64,000 nucleotides of DNA from Schaalia canis (lineage in GTDB: Bacteria; Actinomycetota; Actinomycetes; Actinomycetales; Actinomycetaceae), in contig NZ_RQZF01000003.1 in the NCBI RefSeq assembly GCF_003858455.1, positions 186,001 to 250,000 on the forward strand. Reading direction: 5' to 3'. The first letter of the stretch is position 1. Each line of letters starts with the position of its first letter. Positions 53,812 through 62,783 of this stretch are shown here, piece by piece. The notes beneath the pieces were generated by a model that saw only the letters and a program-made list of their open reading frames with translations, had not been told where the DNA came from and made no database searches. A program made the translations under genes and the position numbers.

Positions 53812-53914
53812 CGCACCACCCGCTACCCGCCCTCGCCAAATATGCCCCGCGTTGACAAAACAGCCCCGCACGCGACGCAGTATTAGCAACGAGACGCAAA
53901 ATTAGCTGCATGAG
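53812..53914. repeat. Dispersed repeat R, copy 3 (103 bp)
   Basis: Direct repeat of 51929-52031 (four mismatches). With copy 1 it brackets 1.9 kb including the DUF559-type gene. Confidence 0.9.
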
Positions 53915-53930
53915 CGGGCGACAGGTAGGC

Positions 53931-53973
53931 AAGGAAAAAGGTGTGGCCCCTCTCCCAAGAGAGGGGCCACACC
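53931..53973 (-). terminator. Terminator of the S10 operon after rpsQ
   Basis: A 15-bp perfect stem (53940-53954 with 53959-53973), CCAA-type loop, followed on the minus strand by TTTTTCCTTG; 29 bases beyond the rpsQ stop. Confidence 0.92.
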
Positions 53974-54001
53974 TATCAGTCTGGAAGTCAGAGACTCTCG
54001 A

Positions 54002-54271
54002 TCACTTAGCGCGTTCGATAATCTCCACCACGCGCCAACGCTTGGTAGCGGAAAGCGGGCGGGTTTCCATGATCAGGACGAGGTCGCCAACGTGGCATTC
54101 ATTTGCCTCGTCGTGAACCTTGACCTTCTTGGACTTGCGCATGACCTTGCCGTAGAGGGCGTGCTTCACGCGGTCCTCAATCTCGACGACAACGGTCTTG
54201 TCCATCTTGTCGCTCACAACGTAGCCACGACGGACCTTGCGGTCGTTGCGTGCATTGGTGGTCTCAGACAC
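54002..54271 (-). CDS. rpsQ: 30S ribosomal protein S17
   Basis: 89 aa from GTG 54271, eight bases after AAGGAG; GTG 54280 overlapping the rpmC stop is the alternative. [40 protein letters not shown] and [18 protein letters not shown] identify S17. Last gene of the S10 operon. Confidence 0.97.
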   Translation of the reverse strand: MSETTNARNDRKVRRGYVVSDKMDKTVVVEIEDRVKHALYGKVMRKSKKVKVHDEANECHVGDLVLIMETRPLSATKRWRVVEIIERAK

Positions 54272-54276
54272 TCGAC

Positions 54277-54510
54277 TCACTCCTTGGTGCTAGGGGCGGT
54301 ACGGAAGCCAAGCTCCCTCTCGCGCGCAACGGTGTAGATACGGGCAATATCGCGGCGCACGGTCTTCATGCGGCCGTGATCTTCAAGCGAGCCGACGGCC
54401 TGCGAGAAACGCAGGTTGAACAGCTCAGCCTTAGCCTTCTCGAGCTCCTTGGACAGCTGAGCGTTGTCCATAGCATCGAGATCGGCAGTGGTCAGACCCT
54501 TCTTAGCCAT
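54277..54510 (-). CDS. rpmC: 50S ribosomal protein L29
   Basis: 77 aa, two-helix protein near the exit tunnel: [20 protein letters not shown] and [17 protein letters not shown]. Overlaps the rplP stop (TGATG). Confidence 0.98.
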   Translation of the reverse strand: MAKKGLTTADLDAMDNAQLSKELEKAKAELFNLRFSQAVGSLEDHGRMKTVRRDIARIYTVARERELGFRTAPSTKE

Positions 54511-54929
54511 CAGATGTCACCACCCTCGCGGACCACGAAACGGGTCTTCATCGGAAGCTTGTGCATAGCACGGCGCATAGCCTCGCGAGCGAGGGGTTCG
54601 GGCACGCCGGCCAGCTCGAACATGATACGACCAGGCTTGACGGGAGCAACCCACCATTCCACAGCACCCTTACCGGAACCCATACGGGTTTCAGCCGGCT
54701 TCTTGGTCAGGGGGCGGTCAGGGAAGATGTTGATCCACACCTTACCGCCACGCTTGACGTGACGGGTCATGGCGATACGAGCAGCTTCAATCTGACGGTT
54801 GGTGATGTAAGCGGGCTCGAGAGCCTGGATGCCGTACTGGCCGAATGCCAGTTCGGTTCCGCCGGAGGCCACACCGGTACGGTGCGGACGGTGCTGGCGG
54901 CGCCACTTAGTACGACGAGGAATGAGCAT
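54510..54929 (-). CDS. rplP: 50S ribosomal protein L16
   Basis: 139 aa. [55 protein letters not shown]. Contacts A-site tRNA. Five bases after rpsC. Confidence 0.98.
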   Translation of the reverse strand: MLIPRRTKWRRQHRPHRTGVASGGTELAFGQYGIQALEPAYITNRQIEAARIAMTRHVKRGGKVWINIFPDRPLTKKPAETRMGSGKGAVEWWVAPVKPGRIMFELAGVPEPLAREAMRRAMHKLPMKTRFVVREGGDI

Positions 54930-54934
54930 CGGGC

Positions 54935-55735
54935 TCAGGCCTCCGTTCCGGTTTCAGCAGCCGCGGGAGCCTGAGTGGCCTGCGACTGGGAGTTGTCCTG
55001 CTGAGAGGGGCGGCCGCCACCACGACGGGGGTTGCGACGCTCACCACGGCGACCGCCGCGGTTGTTCTGCTCAGCCTGCTGACGGGCGAACTCACGTTCG
55101 GTGATGTCACCCTTGTAGATCCACACCTTGACGCCGATGCGACCAAAGGTGGTACGAGCCTCGTGGAAGCCGTAGTCGATGTTCGCGCGGAGGGTGTGCA
55201 GGGGCACGCGGCCTTCGCGGTAGAACTCGGAACGGCTCATTTCGGCGCCACCAAGGCGGCCGGAGACCTGCACACGGATACCCTTAGCGCCTGCGCGCTG
55301 CGCGGACTGAATGCCCTTACGCATTGCGCGACGGAAGGAAACGCGTGCAGCGAGCTGCTCGGCAATACCCTGAGCGACGAGCTGGGCTTCCAGGTCGGGG
55401 TTCTTGACCTCGAGGATGTTCAGCTGAACCTGCTTGCCGGTGAGCTTTTCGAGGCTCTGGCGAAGGCGGTCAGCTTCTGCACCGCGGCGACCGATCACGA
55501 TGCCGGGGCGAGCGGTGTGGAGATCAACGCGCACACGGTCACGAGTACGCTCGATATCGACCTTGGCGATACCGGCGCGCTCGAGGGTTTCGGTAAGCGT
55601 CTTGCGGATGGCGACGTCCTCGGCGACGTAGTCAGCGTAACGCTGACCCTTCGCGCTGGAGTCGGAGAACCAGCGAGACCGGTGATCGGTGGTGATTCCC
55701 AGGCGGAACCCGGTGGGGTTTACCTTCTGACCCAT
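54935..55735 (-). CDS. rpsC: 30S ribosomal protein S3 with Arg/Gly/Gln-rich tail
   Basis: 266 aa. KH domain with [20 protein letters not shown] near 75, C-terminal core [20 protein letters not shown]. The last ~45 residues ([17 protein letters not shown], then Gln/Ala-rich) are an extension common in actinobacteria. Start overlaps the rplV stop (TAATG). Confidence 0.98.
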   Translation of the reverse strand: MGQKVNPTGFRLGITTDHRSRWFSDSSAKGQRYADYVAEDVAIRKTLTETLERAGIAKVDIERTRDRVRVDLHTARPGIVIGRRGAEADRLRQSLEKLTGKQVQLNILEVKNPDLEAQLVAQGIAEQLAARVSFRRAMRKGIQSAQRAGAKGIRVQVSGRLGGAEMSRSEFYREGRVPLHTLRANIDYGFHEARTTFGRIGVKVWIYKGDITEREFARQQAEQNNRGGRRGERRNPRRGGGRPSQQDNSQSQATQAPAAAETGTEA

Positions 55736-56106
55736 TACCGGTCTCCCTTCTTCTTATCGTCCTTGGTGCCGACCACAACGGTGATGTGGCTGGTGCGCTT
55801 GAGAATGCGTCCTGCGCGGCCCTGGGCACGCGGGCGGAAACGCTTCATCGTGGGGCCTTCGTCAACGAAGGTTTCCAGAACCAGAAGGTCTGCTTCGTTG
55901 AAGGTCTCGCCAGCGAGCTCTGCCTTGACCTTTGCGTTGGCCACAGCGCTGAGCAGCACCTTGCGGACGTCGGTTGCAACTGCCTGCGGTGCGAACCGCA
56001 GAATGTCGGCGGCCTCCAGAGCGGCCTTGTTGCGAATCTCGTTCACAACGCGGCGAGCCTTCTGGGGCGTGACGCGGACATAACGCGCCTGCGCCTTGGC
56101 TTCCAT
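55735..56106 (-). CDS. rplV: 50S ribosomal protein L22
   Basis: 123 aa. [20 protein letters not shown], then the tunnel-lining hairpin near [20 protein letters not shown] and [20 protein letters not shown]. Mutations in this hairpin give macrolide resistance elsewhere; none is apparent. Confidence 0.98.
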   Translation of the reverse strand: MEAKAQARYVRVTPQKARRVVNEIRNKAALEAADILRFAPQAVATDVRKVLLSAVANAKVKAELAGETFNEADLLVLETFVDEGPTMKRFRPRAQGRAGRILKRTSHITVVVGTKDDKKKGDR

Positions 56107-56138
56107 GAAATCCTGCCTCTACTTCTCTGAGGGCCGGC

Positions 56139-56420
56139 TCAGCGCCGACGTCCCTTACGATCGTCCTTGTCGTGGCTGCGGAAAGTACGCGTAGGAGCGA
56201 ACTCGCCGAGCTTGTGGCCCACCATCGACTCGGTGACGAAAACGGGCACATGCTTGCGGCCGTCGTGAACGGCGAAGGTCAGACCCAGGAAGTCCGGGGT
56301 GATGACCGAGCGACGCGACCAGGTCTTAATAACGCTCTTCGAGCCGGTCTCGTTCGCGGCGTCAACCTTCTTCAGGAGGTGAGCGTCGACGAAGGGACCC
56401 TTCTTCAAACTACGTGGCAT
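56139..56420 (-). CDS. rpsS: 30S ribosomal protein S19
   Basis: 93 aa. [40 protein letters not shown] and [15 protein letters not shown] are typical. Confidence 0.98.
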   Translation of the reverse strand: MPRSLKKGPFVDAHLLKKVDAANETGSKSVIKTWSRRSVITPDFLGLTFAVHDGRKHVPVFVTESMVGHKLGEFAPTRTFRSHDKDDRKGRRR

Positions 56421-56435
56421 TTTTCAGCTCCCTTA

Positions 56436-57272
56436 TCAGCGCTTCTTGCCGGTGCGGCGACGGCGCACGATCATGCGATCGCTGGGCTTGTTCGGACGGC
56501 GGGTACGACCCTCGGGCTTGCCCCAGGGGCTGACGGGGTGACGGCCACCGGAGGTACGGCCTTCACCACCACCGTGGGGGTGATCCACGGGGTTCATGAC
56601 AACACCGCGAACGTGGGGGCGCTTGCCCTTCCAGCGGGAGCGGCCAGCCTTGCCCCAGTTGATGTTGGAGTGCTCGGCGTTGCCGACCTCACCAACGGTG
56701 GCGCGGCAGGTGATTTCCACGTTGCGGATTTCGCCGGAGGGCATACGCAGCTGGGCGAAGCGGCCTTCCTTTGCGACGAGCTGCACCGAGGAGCCTGCGG
56801 AGCGGGCGATCTTGGCACCGCCGCCGGGCTGCAGTTCAACGGCGTGAATCACAGTACCGAGGGGGATGTTGCGCAGGGGCAGGTTGTTGCCGGGCTTGAT
56901 GTCGGCGTTAGGACCGGCCTCGACGATGTCGCCCTGGTTGAGCTTGGCGGGAGCCAGGATGTAGCGCTTTTCGCCATCTGCGTAGTGCAGGAGGGCGATG
57001 CGAGCGGTGCGGTTGGGGTCGTACTCGATGTGAGCGACCTTTGCCGGCACGCCGTCCTTGTCGTGGCGACGGAAGTCGACCAGGCGGTAGGCGCGCTTGT
57101 GGCCACCACCGCGGTGACGGCTGGTGACGCGACCGTTGGAGTTACGACCACCGGTCTTGTGCAGGGGGCGCACGAGCGACTTCTCGGGCTCCGAACGAGT
57201 GATCTCGGCGAAGTCGGAGACGCTAGCGCCGCGACGACCCGGGGTCGTCGGCTTGTACTTGCGGATTCCCAT
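56436..57272 (-). CDS. rplB: 50S ribosomal protein L2
   Basis: 278 aa. [40 protein letters not shown], and [20 protein letters not shown] with the functionally important His near 230. Needed for peptidyl-transferase centre assembly. Confidence 0.99.
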   Translation of the reverse strand: MGIRKYKPTTPGRRGASVSDFAEITRSEPEKSLVRPLHKTGGRNSNGRVTSRHRGGGHKRAYRLVDFRRHDKDGVPAKVAHIEYDPNRTARIALLHYADGEKRYILAPAKLNQGDIVEAGPNADIKPGNNLPLRNIPLGTVIHAVELQPGGGAKIARSAGSSVQLVAKEGRFAQLRMPSGEIRNVEITCRATVGEVGNAEHSNINWGKAGRSRWKGKRPHVRGVVMNPVDHPHGGGEGRTSGGRHPVSPWGKPEGRTRRPNKPSDRMIVRRRRTGKKR

Positions 57273-57299
57273 AATGTTCCTCTACTCTCCAGCGCCGAT

Positions 57300-57605
57300 T
57301 CAGGCCAGCTCGCCGAAGACGTCGATGGTGCCTTCACGCAGGGTGACGATGGCGCGCTTAACGTCCTTACGCTTACCGGTGCCGGTGCGGGTGCGGTAGG
57401 TCTTGCCCTTGCGGTTCTGGGTAGCGATGGAACCGACCTTGACACCGAAGATGGCCTCGATGGCGATCTTGATTTCGGTCTTGTTCGCGCGGGGGTCGAC
57501 CTCGAAGGTGAACTTGCCCTGGTCCATGAGGACGGAGGACTTTTCGGTGACGACCGGCTTCAGGATGATGTCGCGGGGGTTCTTGCCCGCTTCAATCGTG
57601 CTCAC
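57300..57605 (-). CDS. rplW: 50S ribosomal protein L23
   Basis: 101 aa from GTG 57605 overlapping the rplD stop. [20 protein letters not shown] and [20 protein letters not shown]. Docking site for signal-recognition particle and trigger factor at the tunnel exit. Confidence 0.98.
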   Translation of the reverse strand: MSTIEAGKNPRDIILKPVVTEKSSVLMDQGKFTFEVDPRANKTEIKIAIEAIFGVKVGSIATQNRKGKTYRTRTGTGKRKDVKRAIVTLREGTIDVFGELA

Positions 57606-58246
57606 TTGGTCTCCTCCTTGGTTCCGAGGAAGGTAGCGAGGGCATCCTGAGTGAAGACCAGATCGTCGGCGTCGAGGACGTCGTAGGTGTTGAGCTGGTC
57701 GACCCAGAGGACATGCGCCTCGGGGGCGTTGCGCAGGCTCAGCGCGGTCAGGTCGTCGTTGCGCTCCAGGACCACGAGGGCGCTGCGGTCAGCCACGAGG
57801 GCGCGCAGGGAGGCAAGTGCTGCCTTGGTGGAGGGCTTTTCGCCTTCAACGAGGGCGGTGACGACGTGGATGCGGCCAGCGCGTGCACGGTCGGACAGAG
57901 CGGAGAGCAGTGCGCCACGAATCATCTTCTTGGGGGTGCGCTGCGAGTAGTCGCGAGGCTGAGGGCCGTGCACCGTGCCACCGCCAGTGAACTGGGGTGC
58001 GCGGATGGAGCCCTGACGGGCGTTGCCCGTGCCCTTCTGGCGGTAAGGCTTCTTACCGCCGCCGGCGACCATGCCGCGGGTCTTGGTGGCGTGGGTGCCC
58101 TGACGGGCAGCGGCCAGCTGAGCCACGACGACCTGGTGCATCAGGGGGATGTTGGTGGGAACGTCGAAAACCTCGGCGGGAAGTTCGACCGAGTCGACCT
58201 TCTTGCCCTTGAGGTCAAGGACGTCAACGGTACGGACGTCAGACAT
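57602..58246 (-). CDS. rplD: 50S ribosomal protein L4
   Basis: 214 aa from ATG 58246 ([20 protein letters not shown]), two bases after the rplC stop with AAGGG upstream; an in-frame GTG two codons earlier overlaps rpl[21 protein letters not shown] is the tunnel loop. In many bacteria L4 also represses the S10 operon. Confidence 0.98.
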   Translation of the reverse strand: MSDVRTVDVLDLKGKKVDSVELPAEVFDVPTNIPLMHQVVVAQLAAARQGTHATKTRGMVAGGGKKPYRQKGTGNARQGSIRAPQFTGGGTVHGPQPRDYSQRTPKKMIRGALLSALSDRARAGRIHVVTALVEGEKPSTKAALASLRALVADRSALVVLERNDDLTALSLRNAPEAHVLWVDQLNTYDVLDADDLVFTQDALATFLGTKEETK

Positions 58247-58248
58247 GA

Positions 58249-58917
58249 TCACGCACCCTTCACAGCGGTACGAACCAGGACCACGCCGTTCTTGGGGCCG
58301 GGAATGGCGCCGCTGATGAGCAGCAGACCCTTCTCGACGTCAACAGCCTGAATGGTCAGGTTCTGGACGGTACGACGCACGCCGCCCATGCGGCCGGCCA
58401 TGCGCTGGCCCTTGAAGATGCGTCCGGGGGTGGCGCAGGCACCGATGGAGCCGGGCTTGCGGTGGTTGCGGTGTGCACCGTGGGAGGCGGAAACGCCGGC
58501 GAAGCCGTGGCGCTTCATCACACCTGCGAAGCCCTTGCCCTTGGTGTTGCCGGAGACGTCAACGTGCTCGCCAGCTTCGAAGAGGTCGGCTGCGAGTTCC
58601 TGGCCGAGCTCGTAGGAGTCGGCGGAGGAGGTGCGAACCTCGGTGAGGTGACGGCGGGGGGCGACGCCTGCCTTTTCAAAGTGGGCGGCGAGGGGCTTGG
58701 TGACCTTGCGCTCGTGGATGTCGCCGAAACCGATCTGAACGGCGGTGTAGCCGTCAACCTCTTCGGTGCGGAGCTGGGTCACAACGTTGGTGTCCACCTG
58801 CACAACGGTCAGGGGCACGAGGCGCCCTTCGGCATCCCATACCTGGGTCATGCCGAGCTTACGGCCGAGCAGCGCCTTAACGGGCGTGCCAGCCAGCTGC
58901 TTGGTCTTAGTTGTCAT
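58249..58917 (-). CDS. rplC: 50S ribosomal protein L3
   Basis: 222 aa. [20 protein letters not shown], then [20 protein letters not shown] and [20 protein letters not shown] with the Gln/Arg-equivalent loop near the peptidyl-transferase centre. Eleven bases after rpsJ. Confidence 0.98.
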   Translation of the reverse strand: MTTKTKQLAGTPVKALLGRKLGMTQVWDAEGRLVPLTVVQVDTNVVTQLRTEEVDGYTAVQIGFGDIHERKVTKPLAAHFEKAGVAPRRHLTEVRTSSADSYELGQELAADLFEAGEHVDVSGNTKGKGFAGVMKRHGFAGVSASHGAHRNHRKPGSIGACATPGRIFKGQRMAGRMGGVRRTVQNLTIQAVDVEKGLLLISGAIPGPKNGVVLVRTAVKGA

Positions 58918-58928
58918 TGCAGATGTCC

Positions 58929-59237
58929 TCAGAGCTTGATCTCGATGTTGACGTCCGCGGGCAGGTCGAGACGCATGAGCGAATCGACAGCCTTGGGCGT
59001 CGGGTCGATGATGTCGATGAGACGCTTGTGTGTGCGCATCTCGAAGTGTTCGCGGCTGTCCTTGTACTTGTGGGGCGACCGAATGACGACAAACACATTC
59101 TTTTCGGTCGGCAGCGGCACCGGGCCCACGACGGTGGCACCGGCACGCTGCACGGTGTCCACAATCTTGCGCGCGGAGCTGTCGATGACCTCGTGGTCAT
59201 AGGACTTAAGCCGGATGCGGATCTTCTGTCCCGCCAT
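58929..59237 (-). CDS. rpsJ: 30S ribosomal protein S10
   Basis: 102 aa from ATG 59237 ([19 protein letters not shown]); a longer open frame upstream is not conserved. [20 protein letters not shown] is the S10 signature. First gene of the S10 operon; also a transcription antitermination partner (NusE). Confidence 0.98.
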   Translation of the reverse strand: MAGQKIRIRLKSYDHEVIDSSARKIVDTVQRAGATVVGPVPLPTEKNVFVVIRSPHKYKDSREHFEMRTHKRLIDIIDPTPKAVDSLMRLDLPADVNIEIKL

Positions 59238-59379
59238 GCCGTCATACCTCTTCTCGTACAGCTTCGACCGGTCCCCGCATTCGGGCGTGTCGCAACGCGC
59301 TAACAACACTCTGCAATCACACTCTTGTGCGGTCCTCCCATCCTGAGAGAGGTGGACCGTTGTCTTGTCCAAAGAACCA

Positions 59380-59393
59380 GGGCAAATTTGCCC
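59380..59393. promoter_or_regulatory. Perfect palindrome in the S10-operon leader
   Basis: GGGCAAATTTGCCC, 40-55 bases downstream of the candidate promoter and about 145 bases before rpsJ. It could be an operator or part of a folded leader. Confidence 0.5.
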
Positions 59394-59433
59394 GGCCCAG
59401 AAAGATTCTGGATAAGCCCCTTCTGGGGCAACT

Positions 59434-59463
59434 GTCCTAGTCTGTCAGATAGGCACTTGCCAA
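59434..59463 (-). promoter_or_regulatory. Candidate promoter of the S10 operon
   Basis: On the minus strand TTGGCA (59458-59463) and TAGGAC (59434-59439) are 18 bases apart. The implied leader is about 190 bases. Confidence 0.5.
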
Positions 59464-59779
59464 AGCAAGTCGCTTTGACTTTTCATCGTGTGAGTCCACC
59501 GACATTAAAGATGCAGGCCTGATAACTGGACAGGTCAACGGTAGCGGCCAGCATCGTGCGACGGCAACATTAGCTTCGCCACAGTGCCTCTCCCCCATCG
59601 CCGAGGCGCGTTACGCAGCGCAGAATGCAGAGTGCGACCTGCGTCATGGGCTCAACGAGGCTCGTCGCACACTCAGAGCGCTCAAAGTGGAGCCTAGGTG
59701 AAATGCCACCTAAGCAAGATGCCGCGCGCAGAATGTGAAGTGCCCAAAGTGCAGTGTGTAGAGTGCGGCGCGCCTGCTC
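59464..59779. other. Gene-free spacer between the sortase gene and the S10 promoter
   Basis: About 315 bases with no open frame of note. It contains degenerate repeats of GCGCAGAATG (59617 and 59728) and a weak hairpin near 59695-59711. No clear terminator for the sortase gene. Confidence 0.5.
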
Positions 59780-60736
59780 TTAATGTGCAGGCTTGTGCCT
59801 TCGAGGCCGTTTCTTTGCTGCGCGTTTCTTTGCACGACGGGGTAGACCCGCCCACCAGATGTACACGCCGATGAGGCCGATTCCGGCCGGAATCCAGATG
59901 GCCCACCAGGGGAAGAATGGGAGTTCAGGCTCCTTACCCACCTGCTCAACCTCCTCAACTGGCGTGGGTAGGACCCGTTCACCAGTTACGAGGATGCGGT
60001 GGGTGTTAATGCCCAGGGGCGTACAAGTGACAAGGGTCGCAAGGTCGCGTCCAGCCTCAACGCGCAACGCCTCAGTTTCCGTGGGCTCAACGACCTTCTT
60101 GTCGAAAATCTTATAGGTGTAGACCTCGTTGAACACCTCAACGCTGAAGGTGTCCCCGACGTCAACCTCGTCAAGGTCGGTGAACATTTTGGCGTTTGCG
60201 AGGCCGCGGTGGGCGGTGATGACGGAGCGCGTTGACTCGCCGCCAACGGGAAGGGAGGTTCCCTGCAAATGTCCTGCACCCGCAAGGAGCGTCTCATCCG
60301 AGGTGCCGTGGTAGATGGGCAGATCAACGTAGATCTTGGGGATACGAATGCGCCCCATGAGTCCGCTGTCATTGGCGCGAAGCATGTGCGCATAGTCGAG
60401 GGAATCGTCTTCTAGCTCGCCGTCGCCTGTTGGCACATTCGTATTGGCTTCCAGGATTGCGCCCGAGGAGAGCGCTCGGTTGTATTCGGCTGCTTTGAGG
60501 AGCTGCTCATGTGCGGCTGGGCGCACCGTTTCGACCTGGGTGACGTAGGAGGAGATGATCTGAGATTGGTTGTACTGCGACAGCCAGTTTGCAACCGTTG
60601 GGTAGGAGACAACCAGCAGGCCCACCAACGCCAAGGTGGCTGGAAAAAGCGAGAAGGGGTCAAAACGCCATGCGCCCGGCTCTGCCTGCTGGCGTCGATG
60701 ACGCGCAATGTGGTGGCCTTTCACCGTGTAATTCAC
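59780..60736 (-). CDS. srtC: Class C (pilus-assembly) sortase
   Basis: 318 aa from GTG 60736, six bases after AAGGGG (a TTG two codons earlier is weaker). An N-terminal helix (FPATLALVGLLVVSYP) and a C-terminal helix (WWAIWIPAGIGLIGVYIWWA) anchor both ends, as in class C. The catalytic His is in SVITAHRGLANAKMF near 170, Cys in LATLVTCTPLGINTHRILVT near 230 and Arg in that same stretch (HRILVTGER). The class-C lid region is near 95-115, but a plain DPW/DPF lid motif is not obvious. It polymerises the neighbouring LPxTG pilins through the Lys of their pilin motifs. Confidence 0.93.
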   Translation of the reverse strand: MNYTVKGHHIARHRRQQAEPGAWRFDPFSLFPATLALVGLLVVSYPTVANWLSQYNQSQIISSYVTQVETVRPAAHEQLLKAAEYNRALSSGAILEANTNVPTGDGELEDDSLDYAHMLRANDSGLMGRIRIPKIYVDLPIYHGTSDETLLAGAGHLQGTSLPVGGESTRSVITAHRGLANAKMFTDLDEVDVGDTFSVEVFNEVYTYKIFDKKVVEPTETEALRVEAGRDLATLVTCTPLGINTHRILVTGERVLPTPVEEVEQVGKEPELPFFPWWAIWIPAGIGLIGVYIWWAGLPRRAKKRAAKKRPRRHKPAH

Positions 60737-60760
60737 ATTCAACCCCTTGAACGATCAGGT

Positions 60761-60800
60761 GGTGGCGGACGCGGGCGATAGGTCACTCGCGTCCGCCACC
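60761..60800 (-). terminator. Hairpin between pilin B and the sortase gene (possible attenuator)
   Basis: A 13-bp perfect stem (60761-60773 with 60788-60800), 14-base loop, no T run. It sits in the 90-base gap and could lower sortase expression relative to pilin. Confidence 0.55.
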
Positions 60801-60826
60801 CCGTGCGGACACCTTTTGGGTGCTCG

Positions 60827-62521
60827 TTAGATTTCGCCCTCGGCCATTTGTTGGCGGCGGCGTACCAGAACCGCGCCCACGGATGCGAGGATCAGTCCAG
60901 TTCCGACGACGCTGGCGATCAGCGTACCCGAGGCACCCGTGAGGGGCAGTTCGGGGACGGTGACGCGCTGGTTCTGGATCTCTCCGATATTGCCAGTGGC
61001 GGTAGTTCCCGGCTTAACCCCTACCGGGAAGTAGGCCTCCTCATCTGCGGGAAGGATGTAACCCAACGGGGCGACAACTTCTTTGAGGACGTAGCACCTG
61101 TGGGGGTCGCCGATCTGTGGGTCATTTTGTTCGCTGCTGACAGCGGACGCGACCCAAAGGCCCGGGACTTCGACGATGCCCCGCTCATTGGAAGTGAAGC
61201 GTGTCTTGCCATTGACCTTGATGGGATCGCCTGTGGGGTTCGGCGGGCAGAATTCGCCGTTGCTGTCAGACAAGTAGATTTCAAATTCTGCGCCTTGAAG
61301 CGGGATGCCTGGCGTATCGTCGCTGATCTTGGTGAATTGCACTCGACCCCAGACGGTGACCACCTTGTTGGTGGGAATAATGTCGGGCTCGTTACTCTTC
61401 TTGGTGGGAGCCTGGCCTGCTTGTCTGGGCGGGTTGTAGGGGCGCGCGGTCTGCTGCGTGTAGGGAGGCTGCGTACCCTTGGTGGTGTCCACGATGAGGT
61501 AGCCGGTGTTGGGCAGTTTGCCGTCGGTAGGCAGGGTGGTGACGTTGGCGGCGATGGTGACGACAACGTATTTACCGGCGTTGTCGCGCAGGTAGCTCAG
61601 GCCTTTGGTATTACGAGCGGTTCCCTCAAGGAAGGAAACACTCAGCCAGTGGCGGGTGGCGCTGTTATTGTCGGCCTCGTAGTAGGTGGAGGGAATATCG
61701 CTGCCTGCGTCAGTTTCGGAGTTTGCGAGGCGGACGGCCGTCACTTGGCCGCGCGTGTAGCCGGCAACGAGGGAGTCGCCAATGATGAAGTAGCGGAAGA
61801 ACTCATCGGTTTGGGGGTTGGCCCCGGTGTTCTTTGCCAGGTTGGGGATTTTCACGCGAATGTCGAAGGAGACTTGACGTTGGTCCTCGTGTTCGCCAAT
61901 GCCCATGCCGGTGACCTTGACGGACTTGACGGGAGTGTTAATAACGGTGTTCTTTGGGAAGGCGTGAATGTCGTAAACCCAGGATCCTGGGGTGGCACCT
62001 GGCTGAGGCAGGGTGACGATGAAGGGGGCAGCCTTCTTTTTCACGGTATCTGGAGCATTGGTCTCACAGATGAGGTAGGCGCCAACAGCCATACGAGTAA
62101 GCATGGTTGCACCATTGGGCCCCGTTTCGGGGAAGGTCTTAGGCGTGCCGAAGGTCAGAGTAGCAATAGAGGGCCTGTTGCCGTCACAGGCGTTTGTTGG
62201 CACCTGGAAGTTATGGAGCTTTTGCCAGCCTGCACTGGTTGTAAGGTTGACATTGCTGATGGGGTAGGCAGTGAAGGTGACGTTTGCAACGCCTGCTCCA
62301 CCGATTGAGTTGGCGTTTGCGCCGTTGATCTGACCGGGAGCATTTTGAGTGCCGGATTCATGTTTGTGCAGAGTGATAGAACCGGTGCGATCGGTTTTGA
62401 TATTGCCGAGGTCGCCTTCGGCGGCGTGCGCGCTGACGCCTGATACTACCGAGGTACCAATAAGAACGATGGCCGCGCCTAGTGCAACCATTCGCTGCCT
62501 CATGTGCAGCCACTTATTCAT
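60827..62521 (-). CDS. Pilin B: LPLTG-anchored, isopeptide-type shaft pilin
   Basis: 564 aa from ATG 62521 (MNKWLHMRQRM), with AGAAGG upstream. Signal peptide to about 31 (GVSAHAAEG). Domain 1 starts TGSITLHKHESGT. The pilin motif is WVYDIHAFPKNTVIN near 170, whose Lys would accept the sortase bond (usual form YPKN, here FPKN). A Cna-B-like domain near 400-510 carries the E-box RCYVLKEVVAPLGYILPADE. LPLTG near 530, a hydrophobic helix and RRRQQ end the protein. It is a close paralogue of pilin A. It would polymerise with help of the adjacent srtC. Confidence 0.93.
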   Translation of the reverse strand: MNKWLHMRQRMVALGAAIVLIGTSVVSGVSAHAAEGDLGNIKTDRTGSITLHKHESGTQNAPGQINGANANSIGGAGVANVTFTAYPISNVNLTTSAGWQKLHNFQVPTNACDGNRPSIATLTFGTPKTFPETGPNGATMLTRMAVGAYLICETNAPDTVKKKAAPFIVTLPQPGATPGSWVYDIHAFPKNTVINTPVKSVKVTGMGIGEHEDQRQVSFDIRVKIPNLAKNTGANPQTDEFFRYFIIGDSLVAGYTRGQVTAVRLANSETDAGSDIPSTYYEADNNSATRHWLSVSFLEGTARNTKGLSYLRDNAGKYVVVTIAANVTTLPTDGKLPNTGYLIVDTTKGTQPPYTQQTARPYNPPRQAGQAPTKKSNEPDIIPTNKVVTVWGRVQFTKISDDTPGIPLQGAEFEIYLSDSNGEFCPPNPTGDPIKVNGKTRFTSNERGIVEVPGLWVASAVSSEQNDPQIGDPHRCYVLKEVVAPLGYILPADEEAYFPVGVKPGTTATGNIGEIQNQRVTVPELPLTGASGTLIASVVGTGLILASVGAVLVRRRQQMAEGEI

Positions 62522-62695
62522 GGACTTTGCCTTCTTGAGCTGCCCGCTGTTGGCACGGTGTGACGCGATGGGCACAGTGTGGCGCTAACGGCACGGTGTT
62601 GCGCTGCGGGCTTAGTGTGATGGGGAAAGGATGACGGAGTCGAGAGATACCGCAGGATGCCTGCGGGCACTCCAAAGTTTCTTGAGTGAATGAGC

Positions 62696-62734
62696 AGGGT
62701 GCTCTGGGAGTCGCGTGGAGTCCCAGAGCACCCT
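62696..62734 (-). terminator. Hairpin between pilin A and pilin B
   Basis: A 14-bp perfect stem (62696-62709 with 62721-62734), 11-base loop, 50 bases after the pilin A stop, no T run. A second 7-bp hairpin lies at 62650-62666. They may terminate or attenuate between the two pilin genes. Confidence 0.6.
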
Positions 62735-62783
62735 TGCCGATTCAGCGTGTCGTCACAGGTGTGTGATGACACGACGTGTTCGT

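Noticed and set aside
51929-53914. Insertion sequence
   Set aside because: Direct repeats are present, but there is no transposase, no terminal inverted repeats and no short target duplication.
56172-57650. A 492-codon plus-strand frame opposite rpsS-rplB-rplW
   Set aside because: Antisense shadow of three conserved ribosomal protein genes.
60803-62308. A 501-codon plus-strand frame opposite pilin B
   Set aside because: Opposite to a clear pilin with signal peptide, E-box and LPxTG; no independent support.
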